Assembly: GCA_015680685.1 (NCBI GenBank)
Contig: MNCI01009068.1
Location: forward strand, 268,912-296,917
From: Gnetum montanum
Taxonomy: Eukaryota; Streptophyta; Gnetopsida; Gnetales; Gnetaceae
Direction: 5' to 3'
Length of the DNA stretch: 28,006 bases
How positions within the stretch are numbered: position 1 is the stretch's first letter; the number at the start of each line of letters is the position of its first letter. Position numbers and translations under genes: made by a program. Below the pieces are notes generated by a model. That model worked only from the letters and a program-made list of their open reading frames with translations, did no database searches and was not told where the DNA came from. Below are positions 1 to 9,834 of the stretch, in pieces.

Positions 1-477
1 TTAGTTTTAATTGTTTAATTGTTATTGTTATTTATTATTTTCTTAGTTAATATTTCTTTACCATCATTTACTATTCCTATTGTTAAATGCAGAATGAGTA
101 TTACTTAATCACGAACATTGAAGTGTAACTACTTGTTAACCTAGTAGCGTATCTAGAGTGCTCAAGTAATGTACGCTTGGTAATCCCAAAAGTAGTACAC
201 AAGGTTCAAGATGCATACAGATGATTAAGGATGGATGCTCATTGCACTTAGGCTAGCTTAGACTTCATTTCCTATTACTTAGGATTACATCATACACCTC
301 ACTTTGGACTAAACCATACGTGACAAGCAAATACTAGCCCAAGTGGGAAGACAACGAACTGCGATCAATGTGTAACTATCTAGATACCACAACTAGCCCG
401 TCTGCGGAGTTTGATCGGATCATGCATGAATGCTTGTATTTGTATGGTTGAGTGTAGGGGTACCTCACCACTCATCA
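1..477 (+). repeat. LTR1, 3' part (R/U5) of the 5' LTR of element A
   Basis: Aligns by eye along its length with 9280-9815 (LTR3) and, as far as 5548, with 5350-5548 (LTR2). It ends in TCATCA at 472-477, the inverted counterpart of the TGATGA that starts the other LTRs. One T separates it from the primer-binding site. U3 and the TATA box lie upstream of the window. Confidence 0.85.
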
Positions 478-478
478 T

Positions 479-496
479 TGGTGTTGTTGCTGAGGA
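479..496 (+). other. Primer-binding site of element A (tRNA-Asp type)
   Basis: This 18-base stretch matches the complement of the plant tRNA-Asp 3' end (TGGCGCCGTTGCCGGGGA) at 13 of 18 positions. All five differences are C-to-T or G-to-A. It lies one base after the LTR end, as expected for minus-strand priming in this retrotransposon class. Confidence 0.75.
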
Positions 497-599
497 TGGT
501 GCTAGCCCTCTAGATTAGTTATATCATCCATGATCACTATAAAGAAGCATTAACAACATATCTTTTGGAAAGAAAGTAATTGCGAATAAGTCACACACA

Positions 600-2942
600 A
601 TTCACAACAGTGTCTCTCTCACAAGACTATGATCCCACAACCACTAATGAGGTAATTCATTGGAGAACCAAAAAAATTTATTATGAAGATGAAGTTTGGA
701 TTACTCAATCTTATGCAGGAGTTTCATATGTTCAGGGATGCCCCAACAATACTCAAGAACTTTTGTCATCCAACCCAGACACCTCTAGTGAAGATGGGAC
801 ATCCCATAGAACGAGGGGGTTCGAAAGGCCTAGGACCTTCTCAATAACTAAAAGAACTTACTTGGAGATGATTGGAAGACTTATAAAAGTCATAACGAGT
901 TTTATAGTTCCTTCTCTTCCTCTACTCCTTCAACGTCAGATTGTGACACAGATGACTATCTTTCAAGGGATCGACGTAGAACTAAAAATTGAGCTCACAA
1001 ATAAAATCAAGAATGCCAACATGAACAAGGACAACATCATCCCAACTCATAAACTCACAACCTACTTAGTGATGATGAACCCCTATTGGCCACTAAGAGC
1101 CTAACGCTTATACAAGAGGCTATTCAAATATTCTATAGGCATCGCAAAGAAAGCTGTCTACCTAGGCTTGATTTAAACAACTTTTCCAAGTTTTTAGGAG
1201 GCTATGATTTAGATCCACAACAACATTTACAAGCCTTCTACGATGCCTATACATGGAACAATATTGATAACGGGTGGCAAAAACTTAAGCACTTTCCTAT
1301 GACACTTGTTGACCAAGTAAAAGTATGGTATAGGTCTTTAAAATTGAAATCAATTTGACGTTGGAAGAAAATGGTAGAACTCTTCAATGAAAGATATTAA
1401 ACTTATGCAAGAGTGTTAGCCTTGAGGAGAAAAATCCAAGAGTGGAAACAAGCACAACATGAACCCTTGGACATGGCCTTAGAAATATATTATGCATTGT
1501 TAAACAACTGCCCAGGCCATGGGTTCTCCGAGGAAAGGCTAATGTATCACATCATAGATGGGCTCCATAATGAAACAAGGGTGACTCTAGGGATGTATGC
1601 TAGAGGGCAACTCTACGAGCTATGAACCCACCAATTCCAAGAGCTTATTAAGTGGGTAGCAAAAGAAGAAGGAGAAATGGCTAAATGGGAGAATGTTGAA
1701 AGCTCTCAACGGGACCAAAATCTCGAATTAGTAAAGGTCCATAACTATAAAGAGGAGAAATCAACTCACTTTGAGGAAGTGCAACCATTTCTACCTTTTC
1801 CAATGCAACAATCATTAGATGAAATCGAGGCAAAGATTAATAAGATGACAAAATGGGTGCACAGAAAATATGGAGAATATGCTAACAATGGTAGAGGTAA
1901 AACTATGCCAAATCGAGAAATAGGATAGGACACCACGCAACAATCAGAACAAAGGGTAGAAGATAATAAGAATAAGAATTCAACTACCAACTTCACATAT
2001 CAATGCAACGTCTATCTGTATGATCACCCCAAAGGCCAATGTCCAGTTTTGTCACATTTACATGAGCATTGGGGAGGAATGTTACATCTAGATTTCGTGC
2101 AGAAATATCAGGTTCCACCACAGTGGCAAAAGCCCCAGTTATGGGGGAGGCCATTGCCAACTAGACCATATCCTTCGTATGTCCCAACGCCAAATGCTTA
2201 TTATGTTCAACATCCTATTTCTCCAATGGGATTAGCATCCTCTACCTCACCTCATCATTATCATTCTCCTAAGTACTATCCACCCATGTCCTCTCCAACA
2301 AGATCACCACCTCATGCGCCTTACACTTCTTCTCAACCTCAATATTCTCATACTTCACCCCCTTCTACATCACCACCAACTATGCCAGAAGGTTTTGCAC
2401 CACAACACCAACACATGAACGTTACTTGTGCTGCTACTATCAATAGCAGTGGAGGTTCTCCACAATGTCGAAAGTGTCCTTTCTTTAGGCATGACTGTAG
2501 AAAGAGACAGCATAGCTTTGAAACCACTGCATCCACCAACTCAACACAAGTTCAGCATTGTGATGCATTTTCTCCCTCTAACTCAACACCTCTTGTGACT
2601 CTATCTAGGCCACCAATTAATGCTCCAACAACCATGTGACCCAATGAATATAGCCACGTAAGGAGACATATTGATCCTTACATACCATCTTATGGTCACG
2701 GGTGCCATAGTGGGTCAACTCCTTATCAATTAACCACATCTTATAACTTGCCCCACTATGTCAACTTTAATCAAGTGTGTGCACCCCAATTTGGGTACAT
2801 TCCAGCCACCACATCAAAAGACACCTAGTGGTTTGGACATGACCAGACTCTAACATTTCCAACATGCATGGATCTACATTTTTCATTTATTAATTCTAGC
2901 AATGCCCAAAATTTTAGTTATGGGGGTTATCCTCCATTCTAA
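600..2942 (+). pseudogene. gag: gag remnant of element A
   Basis: Capsid-like structural protein. The N-terminal block (HWRTKK, about 658) is in a different frame from the rest, so there is at least one frameshift before about 760. From there one frame carries a Ser-rich then Asp/Arg-rich linker (about 890-990), the conserved LNNFSKFLGGYD block (1170-1210) and a retrotransposon-gag core ending in VKVWYRSL (1318-1341). Next come a charged coiled-coil-like stretch (1630-1930), a block with CNVYLYDHPKGQCPVLSH (about 2004-2060) and a long Pro/Ser/Tyr/His-rich tail, with a final stop at 2940-2942 after SYGGYPPF. In-frame stops include 1356, 1398, 1623 and 1926. Most replace a Gln, Arg or Trp codon. 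I see no canonical CX2CX4HX4C zinc knuckle. The start codon is not evident. Confidence 0.8.
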
Positions 2943-4225
2943 CAAGCAAAATTAGTTAATGTTTTTCCTTTTCTTTAATTTTACAATTTTACAATTTTTT
3001 GTTTTTTGTTTTTCAGTTTTTTATCTTTCAATTTGTTGTTTTATCTTTTTATTTATTGTTTTACCTTTTTATCTTTTTATGGGTAATCTCATCTATGAAT
3101 AAAACACTTATGTGACTCGTTGGTCGAGGTGTTGTTCTATGCTATCAAGTCTCAAGTGACTAATTATTTGGACAACGAGCCCACCACATCCACCCAACCA
3201 TCCATTAATAAGAGGTGCTACTCTAGGTATGATGATATTCTTTTCATTGTTAAAACTTAAAGTAATTTTGTGCTTATTATGCCCAAAGCAAAAAATGATG
3301 GACTAAGAGGGAATGGCTAAGGGTGTGGCATCAAGGGGACTTGTGAATTCTCTTTGGTGACTTCTGTAGGAGCTATCATGCAGCTTGGTTGTATCAAGAT
3401 CCTTGTAGATCTAATGAAAAATGGCAGTAAGAGTAATAAAGGCACTCAATAGAAACTTAATGCTGTTCTGGGGGTTCCACTAGAAAGATATGCACCCATG
3501 CCTGAAGGTTGGCGGCTTTTCTAGTTCACTGTTGGAAAGGACAAAGTATCAAAGCGGAAAAAAAAAATCAACAACAACAACAACAAAAAGAAGTGAAAAA
3601 AAAACAAGGGGATGAACCACATAAGAAAGGAAAACTTGTGTGTGTGCCGCAGATTCCAAATGACTCCTCCCTTGGACAAAATGCCAAGTGATCGTATGCC
3701 TTACTATCATAGTGCTCTTATAGTTGCCCATCATTGGATGAAGCAATGCGATGTCACTGATCGAAGGAATGGACTTGGTTTGATTTTGGAGTGATGGGTT
3801 AATGACACATTAATCATGCCCTACACTCAAGATTCATTGTGCCATGGGTCAGCTACCTGATGTCCCAATCTCTGTAATCCCTTCTATAATTCACCTCATC
3901 TCACTATTCATGTATTTGTGACTTGTGTCTTGTGTAGCATTGAATTCATACCTCATCACGATGGTATCTACATGTGTATGTTTTGTGGAATTGGTGTAGA
4001 TTACATTTAANATGTTCCTCAAAACCATTACGTGTCCTTTGATGTGTCACCTAAACAAATCAGGTCTGACATTAAACTTTTAGGGTAACTTCCTTGAAAA
4101 AATTTCTAACTCTAAAATCACACTAAGTAAAGAATTTAATGTTTATGAAAGGTAATAAGTAAGGTATGAAATAATTGAACTTCTTTTAATAACCTTACTA
4201 ACAGTTGATCTTTGTGTGATTGTAG
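2943..4225 (+). other. Noncoding spacer of element A with T-rich tract
   Basis: Begins with a strongly T-rich tract (about 2955-3080). It contains blocks shared with the B spacer (11935-13228) and more distantly with the C spacer (15760-17897), for example the ATGCACCCATGCCTGAAGG block at 3489-3507, matched near 16635. A CAA-rich microsatellite lies at about 3568-3590. A single N at 4011 sits where about 180 bp present in B are missing. No conserved coding was found. Confidence 0.65.
4196..4225 (+). promoter_or_regulatory. Candidate branch point and 3' splice site before the 3' ORF of element A
   Basis: TACTAAC at 4196-4202 matches the consensus branch-point sequence. Its likely branch A lies 24 nt before TTGTAG ending at 4225, and the ATG of the 3' ORF follows immediately at 4226. 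The same arrangement occurs in B (13199-13228). The donor was not identified, so splicing is inference. Confidence 0.45.
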
Positions 4226-4663
4226 ATGGCCCCTAAAAGAGGATAATAAGGAGGACCTTCTCAAGGTGCAATTGAATGCCCAAGGGAAGGTAGAGGCCAA
4301 GGACCTCATGAAGAACATGAAGAGCAGGAGGCACAATCATTCAGCATCCATCAGGGAACTCTTGTCACTACACAATCTAGCTAAACAAAAGGTGAAGAGG
4401 TCAAGGCCCAAGCCTATGAAGAGGAATAGCAGCTATTTGTGACATGGCATGACAAGGCCAATCAAGTGTTTCCATAGCTACCATGTCCATGGGAAGTGCT
4501 GACTCCATCAAACATTGGAACATCAACATGGATGGCTCATAATCCTTAGATAGAAGAGAAGAAATGTCAGGCGCTTCTTCAACGATATCAATCTTAGAAG
4601 CCTGAAGCGTAGGACAAAGGAAAGGCACCCATGGAGGAGCCACCGCTACTAGGAGCCACATAA
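4226..4663 (+). pseudogene. Short 3' ORF of element A (internally deleted form)
   Basis: Starts ATG-GCC-CCT (MAPKRG) and keeps one frame for 146 codons to TAA at 4661-4663, with internal TAA/TAG codons. Comparison with B shows several stops arose from Gln codons: A has GGA-TAA-TAA-GGA where B has AGA-CAA-CAA-GGA. The protein is Gly/Glu/Gln-rich at the N terminus. A CPWEVLTPSNIG block (about 4471-4506) and a KGKAPMEEPP-like end follow. The CPW block and the next 25 residues resemble the end of the longer C ORF (CPWDVPVP, about 18950), so the coiled-coil centre present in C is missing here. Function is unknown. Its position after the gag-pol region is that of env-like ORFs in Athila-type elements, but I see no signal peptide or membrane segment. 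Confidence 0.6.
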
Positions 4664-4835
4664 GTTCCAACAAAGTTTTGTTATTCTGTGTTTGTGTTCC
4701 AATTTTGATTTTGTTCAACCCCACATTGCGGCATGATTAAATTTCTAGTCAATCAATAATCCCATACCTATCCACTGTGTAATCAATTGAGCTTGTTCCT
4801 CACTTTCTTTAACTCAAGGATGAGTTGTTATTCAG

Positions 4836-4846
4836 TTGTGGGGGTA
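4836..4846 (+). other. Polypurine tract of element A
   Basis: TTGTGGGGGTA directly abuts the TGATGA start of LTR2. The same G-run precedes LTR4 (13829-13839) and LTR5 (19391-19399), as expected for the plus-strand primer. Confidence 0.75.
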
Positions 4847-5548
4847 TGATGAATCATGGTTTTTTAGGTGCTAATATTAGACCCTTGATGTCGGATCCTT
4901 GTTAACTAGGTGCTAATATTAGACCCATGATATTGGACCCTTGTTATTGGACCCCTGATATCTAATGAGTCCTGATATTGGACCTCTGATATCGAATCCC
5001 TGAGATCAGAAACTATATCAACTAGGCCGCATTGATGAGGTTGCATCAACACGGTTGTGTCAACGTGACCCCATTGACGCATCCATCCATGTGTTAATGC
5101 GGCCTTGTTAACATAGGGTCTGTCTCTAGCTACAAATATGATTACACCCGTTACATTTAAGCAACTTTTGGAGTAGTTGTAGCGAAGCTCTTGTAGTTTG
5201 TTTCCATAGGAGTTAGATTATTTTCCCAAGTGCATGCTTGCAGTGTGATGCTTGTAATTATACAGAACCTTTATTCGAGTGTGATGTACTTGGACACGCA
5301 CATGACCAATGATAAAGATCAAGATTACTCCATCATTGCAGTATTCACTTAGTTTTAATTGTTTAATTGTTTTCTTAGTTAATATTTCTTTACCATCATT
5401 TACTATTCCTGTTGTTAAATGTAGAATGAGTACGACTTAATCACAAAAATTGAAGTGTAACTACTTGGTAACCCAGTAGCGTATGTAGGAGCACTCAAGT
5501 AATGTATGCTTGGTAATCCCAGAAGTAGTACACGAGGTTCAAGATGTG
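4847..5548 (+). repeat. LTR2, 3' LTR of element A, truncated in U5
   Basis: Starts TGATGAATCATGG after the PPT. It holds a U3 repeat array (4929-5084), a decayed TATA (TACAAATA, 5131-5138), the conserved GAAGCTCTTGTAG block near the start of R, and the shared R/U5. Identity with LTR1 stops at about 5546-5549 and gag-tail sequence of element C follows, so roughly the last 270 bp of the LTR are missing. Confidence 0.82.
4929..5084 (+). repeat. U3 array with 14-bp period in LTR2
   Basis: Units of the type GATATTGGACCCCT start at 4929, 4943, 4957, then after a 17-bp step at 4974, 4988 and 5002. A second set of 14-bp units with a G-N-N-T-[TC]-[GA]-A core starts at 5029, 5043, 5057 and 5071. The phase is almost strict although unit sequences differ between sets. 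It lies upstream of the TATA-like site, where LTR enhancers reside. Confidence 0.7.
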
Positions 5549-6400
5549 TAACATGAAAAGAATCCAAAGAGCAAAATAGTGATCGTAACTGTAGGAGGTG
5601 AAAAGAAGCTAAATGTGCCTACCAAAGAGGTAAGGGCAAAGCTACAACTATAGAGGAAGTTGTGGAAAATGACTCTGATGATGAAACTAATTTTGATATT
5701 TGTTAATATGAATATCCAAAGGGTTGTTGCCTTGTAATGTCACACTTACAAGAATATGGGATGTATGCATTGAATTCTTGACTAGCATGTAGGAAAGCAC
5801 CTAGATGATTGTCTTATCCTTAAGGCAATCCAAGACAGTACTAACAACAACAACAATAAGCTTACTACCCAAGTGGAGCTTTTCCACAACCTTATGAATA
5901 ATACCAACAATGGTACCAACCACAATTGTGGGGAATGCCACTGCCAAGGTAGCAGTACCCTTATAGGCAACTAGATCCATATGGGTACTATGTTCAGTAA
6001 CCTGTCTCCCCAAGAAGTTTTGCAAGTCATACCTCATTTTAGCGTCCTTATTACCCTCTAGAATACCATCGAACATTCACCATCTACTAAAGGGAAAAAC
6101 CAATATCCATATCCATACCACCCTCTGCATCCAGCTACACACACACACACCTTTACCTTCAACCTAGTTACCTCATGCTCCATCCATGCAGGGTGGGATT
6201 CCTCCACAACTGCAACAACAAAATGCTACGAGGGTTGTACATTCACAACTAGCTTTCCAGTTGAGTGGTTTAGACAATCGATCTAGAAAAAGACCCTTCT
6301 TCTAATCCAACAATCCTCTCCAACCCTCATAACCTAGTACAACTGATCATCCTACATCTTCAATACCCTCATCCTCTATATCAAATACCTTCGAGTGCCC
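5549..6400 (+). pseudogene. gag: gag C-terminal remnant of element C
   Basis: The block DIC*YEYPKGCCLVMSHLQE (about 5694-5753) aligns with the CNVYLYDHPKGQCPVLSHLHE block of A and B gag. An aromatic, Pro-rich stretch (PQLWGMPLP, about 5920-5946) follows, aligning with PQLWGRPLP in A. A short AC microsatellite is at 6137-6151. Several TAG/TAA codons interrupt it. The N-terminal two thirds of gag are missing, which locates the truncation breakpoint inside gag. Confidence 0.7.
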
Positions 6401-6410
6401 TTCAAACCAA

Positions 6411-6983
6411 GTGCCACCTTGGATTCACACTGTGATGCTGACTCATGTTGTTTTTGACTGGATTAAGGCTAGTAATCTTCCCACGAAAAGATCTAACCTA
6501 GGAAGTCCACTCATTTACCTGTATATGGCTGGACATGAGTCATGTAAGGCTCTTTTTAACTCTGGTTTTGAAGTTAATCTCATCTTCCATGACATGTACA
6601 AGGCCTAGAACCTACCACTTCTCAATAAGAGCAACATTCATCTAGAATTGGCAAATTAGTCAATTACTGTCCCTTTGGGATTAGTCGAGGACACTGTGAC
6701 CATATTTTGTGGGTGATTCTATCCTGTTGATTTTCTGGTGATCAAGGTTGAAAACTACAAAAGTGGCTTTCCCATCATTATGGAAAGAGCTTGGTTAAGC
6801 ATGGTTGATGCACATATGGACATAAGGGACCTCTCTCTAGAAATATCCAAAGGAAATGAATTGGGAAAGATAATGAAGAAGCGTATTCCATGCATCATGT
6901 ACAACTATAATGGGTACAATTGTGTGCAAAAGATTTGGTCCATCAGAAGTACATACATTAAAGTATGCAATCAATATGCATAA
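6411..6983 (+). pseudogene. pol: Retropepsin-like protease domain of element C pol (inactive)
   Basis: The segment GHESCKALFNSGFEVNLIFHDMYK (about 6531-6602) is the active-site region of a gypsy-type aspartic protease. The catalytic D of the expected D-[ST]-G is N (AAC at 6558-6560), a G-to-A change that should abolish cleavage of the polyprotein. Downstream, VPLGLVEDTV and FPIIMERAWLSM (about 6768-6803) match the flap-to-C-terminal part of the family, where ILGRPWL is usual. Stops at 6606 and 6651 and nearby interrupt the frame. It shares one reading frame with RT and RNase H, as in a single pol polyprotein. Confidence 0.8.
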
Positions 6984-7199
6984 GAAATCAGTATTCAAAG
7001 GTGTCTGTACATAGCAGCCACAAAATAGAAGGGCACCTAGTCGTTGATAATTGACTTGGATAGCAACACATTATACATGGAGCCAACTAAGAGCCTAACA
7101 TGTGCTTATGTTGAAGGCATGGATAAACTTGAACAAGTTCAACCCCAACTCTCTAATGAAGATGATGGTAACTGATGGGGAAAGTTGGAAATCCTTGAT

Positions 7200-8705
7200 A
7201 ACTTCAAGTGAGAGCCCATAGAGCTAAAAACTTTATTGGCTAGTATGGAATATGCATTTTTAAACAATGATAAACTAGTCATAATTAATACCAAACTTAC
7301 TCCTGAGTAAAAAGAAAAGCTATTAAAGGTGGTTAAAAAATGGCCGATAGCCTTTGCTTAGTCATATCCTAAGCTAACAGGAATTGATCCAAGGATATGC
7401 CAACATTGCATTTACATTGACCTGACGATGAAGCCTAGAAGGCAGTCGCAAAGTTGGTTGAATCCCAAATTAGAGTAAATTGTTAAGGAGAAAATTGAAC
7501 AACTCCTCAAGGCAAGGTTCATCTATCCCATCGTGGATAGTAAGTGGGTTAGCCCACTAGTAATTGTGTCCAAGAAAGGTGGCAAATGGTGGGTTTGCAT
7601 CGACTTCAGGTTGTTGAATATGGCAACATTTAAAGATCATTTTTCATTACTATTTGTGGATCAAGTGTTGGACACCATATCCAGGCATTGTTATTGTAGC
7701 TTCTTGGATGGTTATAGTTGCTATAACCAAATCGAAATTGCACCATAAGATCAAGCCAAGAAAACATTCACGAGTTCATGTGGGACTTTTGCATATTGTA
7801 AGATGCCATTTGATATGTGCAATGCCCCTACAACATTTCAATGCCTAGTCCTTAGTATCTTCTAGTAGCAAATTGGTAGTGGTGTGGAAGTCTTCATGGA
7901 TGACTTTTCCACCTATGGAGCTATGTTTGAGCAAGCCTTGGATTGCCTTGAGCAAGTATTGAAGATATGTGTTAAAACAAACCTGCAGCTCAATTAGCAA
8001 AAGAGCCATCTCATGGTCTAAGAAGGCATTGTACTAGGGTAGGAAATTTCACAAAAAGGGATTAAGGTAGACCTTGAAAAGATAAGGGTCATCCAGGGAA
8101 TAACATATCAGCCAAAGATAATTAAAGATGTTTGATCATTCCTTGGACACACTGGCTACTACCGATGATTCATAGAGAATTTCTCTAAGATTGCAAAATC
8201 GTTGGTAGAGCTTACAAAGAAAGATGCACCTTTCATCTAGACCAAGGAATGTGAACATGCATTTTAACAGTTAAAGGAGAAACTCATAGAAACACCAATC
8301 CTACGAGCACTAGATTGGTCTAGATGCTTTCACATCATGATGGATGCATCTAACTATGCCTTGGGAGTAGTGCTCACATAGATGGATGATAAGAAATGCC
8401 CATACTACATCCACTGTGCAAGTTGAAGCATTGTGGGAGCACAATTAAATTACACCACCATGGAAAAGGAACTAATGATCATGGTGTACACTCTAGAAAA
8501 GTTCAGGCACTATGTGCTTGGCTACAAAGTATTTGTGCACATGGACCACAGTGCAATCCACTTTCTCATGAACAAGCCAAGGGTGAGCCCTCATATCATA
8601 TGGTGGCTCGTGATTTTGTAGGAATTCGCTCGTAGAATGGTAGATTAAAAAGGAACCAAGAATGTGGTTGTTGACCAACTCTCTCACTTAAGATGGGATA
8701 ATAAA
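7200..8705 (+). pseudogene. pol: Reverse transcriptase and RNase H domains of element C pol
   Basis: One frame runs from the protease to the B insertion with stops but no frameshift that I can see. RT landmarks are WVSPLVIVSKKGGKW (7545-7589), the catalytic FLDGYSCYNQI (Asp codon 7707-7709), MPFDMCNAPTTFQ, and the FMDD box at 7893-7904 with both Asp kept. The thumb/connection block FLGHTGYYR*FIENFSKIAK is at about 8138-8198. RNase H landmarks are MMDASNYALGVVL (Asp codon 8343-8345), TTMEKEL with its Glu, and HMDHSAIHFL (about 8539-8568). The domain ends near VVVDQLSHL (8666-8692). Stops mostly replace Gln, Arg or Trp, for example FI*TKECEHAF*Q and YYR*F. Catalytic residues of RT and RNase H survive, unlike those of protease and integrase. 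Confidence 0.9.
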
Positions 8706-8936
8706 AAGGAGGAGAGTCTGCTCTCTGGTTAGTTTCCAGATGAACTCCTCTTTACAGGAGCAATAAATGAATAAATTCCCTCAGAAAGAACATGGTATAA
8801 TGGCATCCTTACTAATCTTCTTACTCAAGAGATGCCACAAGATCTTGACTTCAAAAAGAAGCAATAATTTCTTCATCGAGCCAAATAGTTCATGGAAATT
8901 GATGAACACTGATGAATCATGGTTTTCGGGGACTGC

Positions 8937-9038
8937 ATATACTAGGCCCCGTATACATGGCCCTGTATACACAGCCTTGTATACTAGGCCCTGTATACTA
9001 AGCATGCTACGTATACTAGGCCCCGTATATGCAGCCCC
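8937..9038 (+). repeat. U3 array with 14-bp period in LTR3
   Basis: GTATAC-type hexamers start at 8937, 8951, 8965, 8979, 8993, then after an 18-bp step at 9011 and 9025. The unit consensus is GTATACTAGGCCCC. The same register, including the 18-bp irregular step, is found in LTR4 (13867-13946). Confidence 0.82.
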
Positions 9039-9062
9039 CTTTACCCAACGTCTATTCTAGCC

Positions 9063-9070
9063 TATAAATA
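9063..9070 (+). promoter_or_regulatory. TATA box of LTR3
   Basis: TATAAATA, about 33 bp after the last 14-bp unit. The same box is in LTR4 at 13979-13986 and LTR5 at 19485-19492, so it is the likely Pol II promoter of the family. Confidence 0.75.
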
Positions 9071-9242
9071 AGTGGCCCTCCGCCACACCTAGGCATCTTT
9101 TTGGTCAATTGTCGTGAAGCTCTTGTAGTTTTTTTCCACAAGAGTTAGAATATTTTCCCAAGTGCATGCTCGCAGTGTGATGCTTGTAATTGTACGTAAT
9201 CTTTATTCGAGCGTGATGTACTTGGACACGAACATGATTGGC

Positions 9243-9248
9243 AATAAA
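9243..9248 (+). promoter_or_regulatory. Polyadenylation signal candidate in LTR3
   Basis: AATAAA in the R region, about 180 bp after the TATA box. It is matched by AATAAA in LTR4 (14159-14164) and LTR5 (19663-19668). Confidence 0.5.
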
Positions 9249-9816
9249 GATCAAGATTACTTCATCATTGCAGCATTCACTTAGTTTTAATTATTTAATT
9301 GTTATCATTAATTATTATTGTTATTTATTATTTTCTTAGTTAATATTTCTTTACCATCATTTACTATTCTTATTGTAAACTGCAGAATGAGTATGACTTA
9401 ATCACGAGTATTTAAGTGTGACTACTTGGTAACCTAGTAGCATACCTAGGATCTACGCTTGGTAATCCCAGTAGTAGTCATGCACAAGGTCCAAAATGTG
9501 TATAGATGATTAAGGAATAGATGCTCATCACACTTAGGTTAGTTTAGACTTCATTTCCTATTACTCATTAGTTTAATCAAGATTATTTTTCATTGTCTCT
9601 AGAAGTAGCACTAGTTTGGGATCACATCATATGTGTCAGTTTGGACTAAACCATACGTGACAAAGAAAACACTAGTCTAGGTGGGAAGAAAACGAACTAC
9701 GATCAATGTGTAACTATCTAGATACCACAACTAGCCTGTCCACGGAGTTTGACCGGATCGTGCGTGAATGCTCATATTTGTATGGTTGAGTGTAGGTGTA
9801 CCTCGCCACTCATCAT

Positions 9817-9834
9817 TGGCATCGTTGCCAGGGA
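9817..9834 (+). other. Primer-binding site of element B (tRNA-Asp type)
   Basis: TGGCATCGTTGCCAGGGA matches the tRNA-Asp 3'-end complement at 15 of 18 positions. All three differences are transitions. It lies one base after LTR3. Confidence 0.82.

Larger units (their letters stand above)
1..5548 (+). mobile_element. Element A: gag-only (non-autonomous) Ty3/gypsy LTR retrotransposon, 5' end outside window
   Basis: Partial 5' LTR (1-477), tRNA-Asp-like PBS (479-496), degenerate gag (about 600-2942), T-rich spacer, short 3' ORF (4226-4663), PPT (4836-4846) and a 3'-truncated LTR (4847-5548). LTR1 and LTR2 pair with each other: they share variants in the R/U5 part that differ from the LTRs of B. 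No protease, RT, RNase H or integrase lies between gag and the 3' ORF. The gag stop is followed directly by the T-rich tract that in element C follows integrase. It is therefore an internal-deletion derivative, like the terminal-repeat gag-only elements known in plants. Flanking duplication cannot be tested because the left end is outside the window. Confidence 0.82.
8910..9815 (+). repeat. LTR3, 5' LTR of element B (906 bp)
   Basis: Bounded by TGATGA and TCATCA. It has a U3 14-bp array (8937-9030), TATAAATA at 9063-9070 and an AATAAA-type signal at 9243-9248. U5 aligns with LTR1. This is the most complete LTR of the family in the window and serves as the reference for the others. Confidence 0.9.

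Noticed and set aside
580-760. Apparent coding start of a 174-residue frame at 580
   Set aside because: The first codon is TTG, the frame leaves the gag homology after the first third, and the homologous blocks continue in another frame. It is part of decayed gag, not a separate gene.
4401-4724. Minus-strand 107-codon open frame
   Set aside because: Antisense shadow of the short 3' ORF of element A. The equivalent minus-strand frame at 13454-13672 in B has the same origin.
5801-6076. Minus-strand 91-codon open frame
   Set aside because: Antisense to the gag tail of element C, whose plus-strand homology to A and B gag is clear.
6137-6151. AC dinucleotide run as a regulatory element
   Set aside because: A short microsatellite within the decayed gag tail; like the AT run at 12475-12492 it is expected by chance in such DNA.
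8767-9060. 97-codon plus-strand frame crossing 8910
   Set aside because: It runs from element C pol into LTR3 of element B across the insertion point and is a chance fusion. The Tyr/Arg/Pro pattern after 8930 just reflects the 14-bp repeats.
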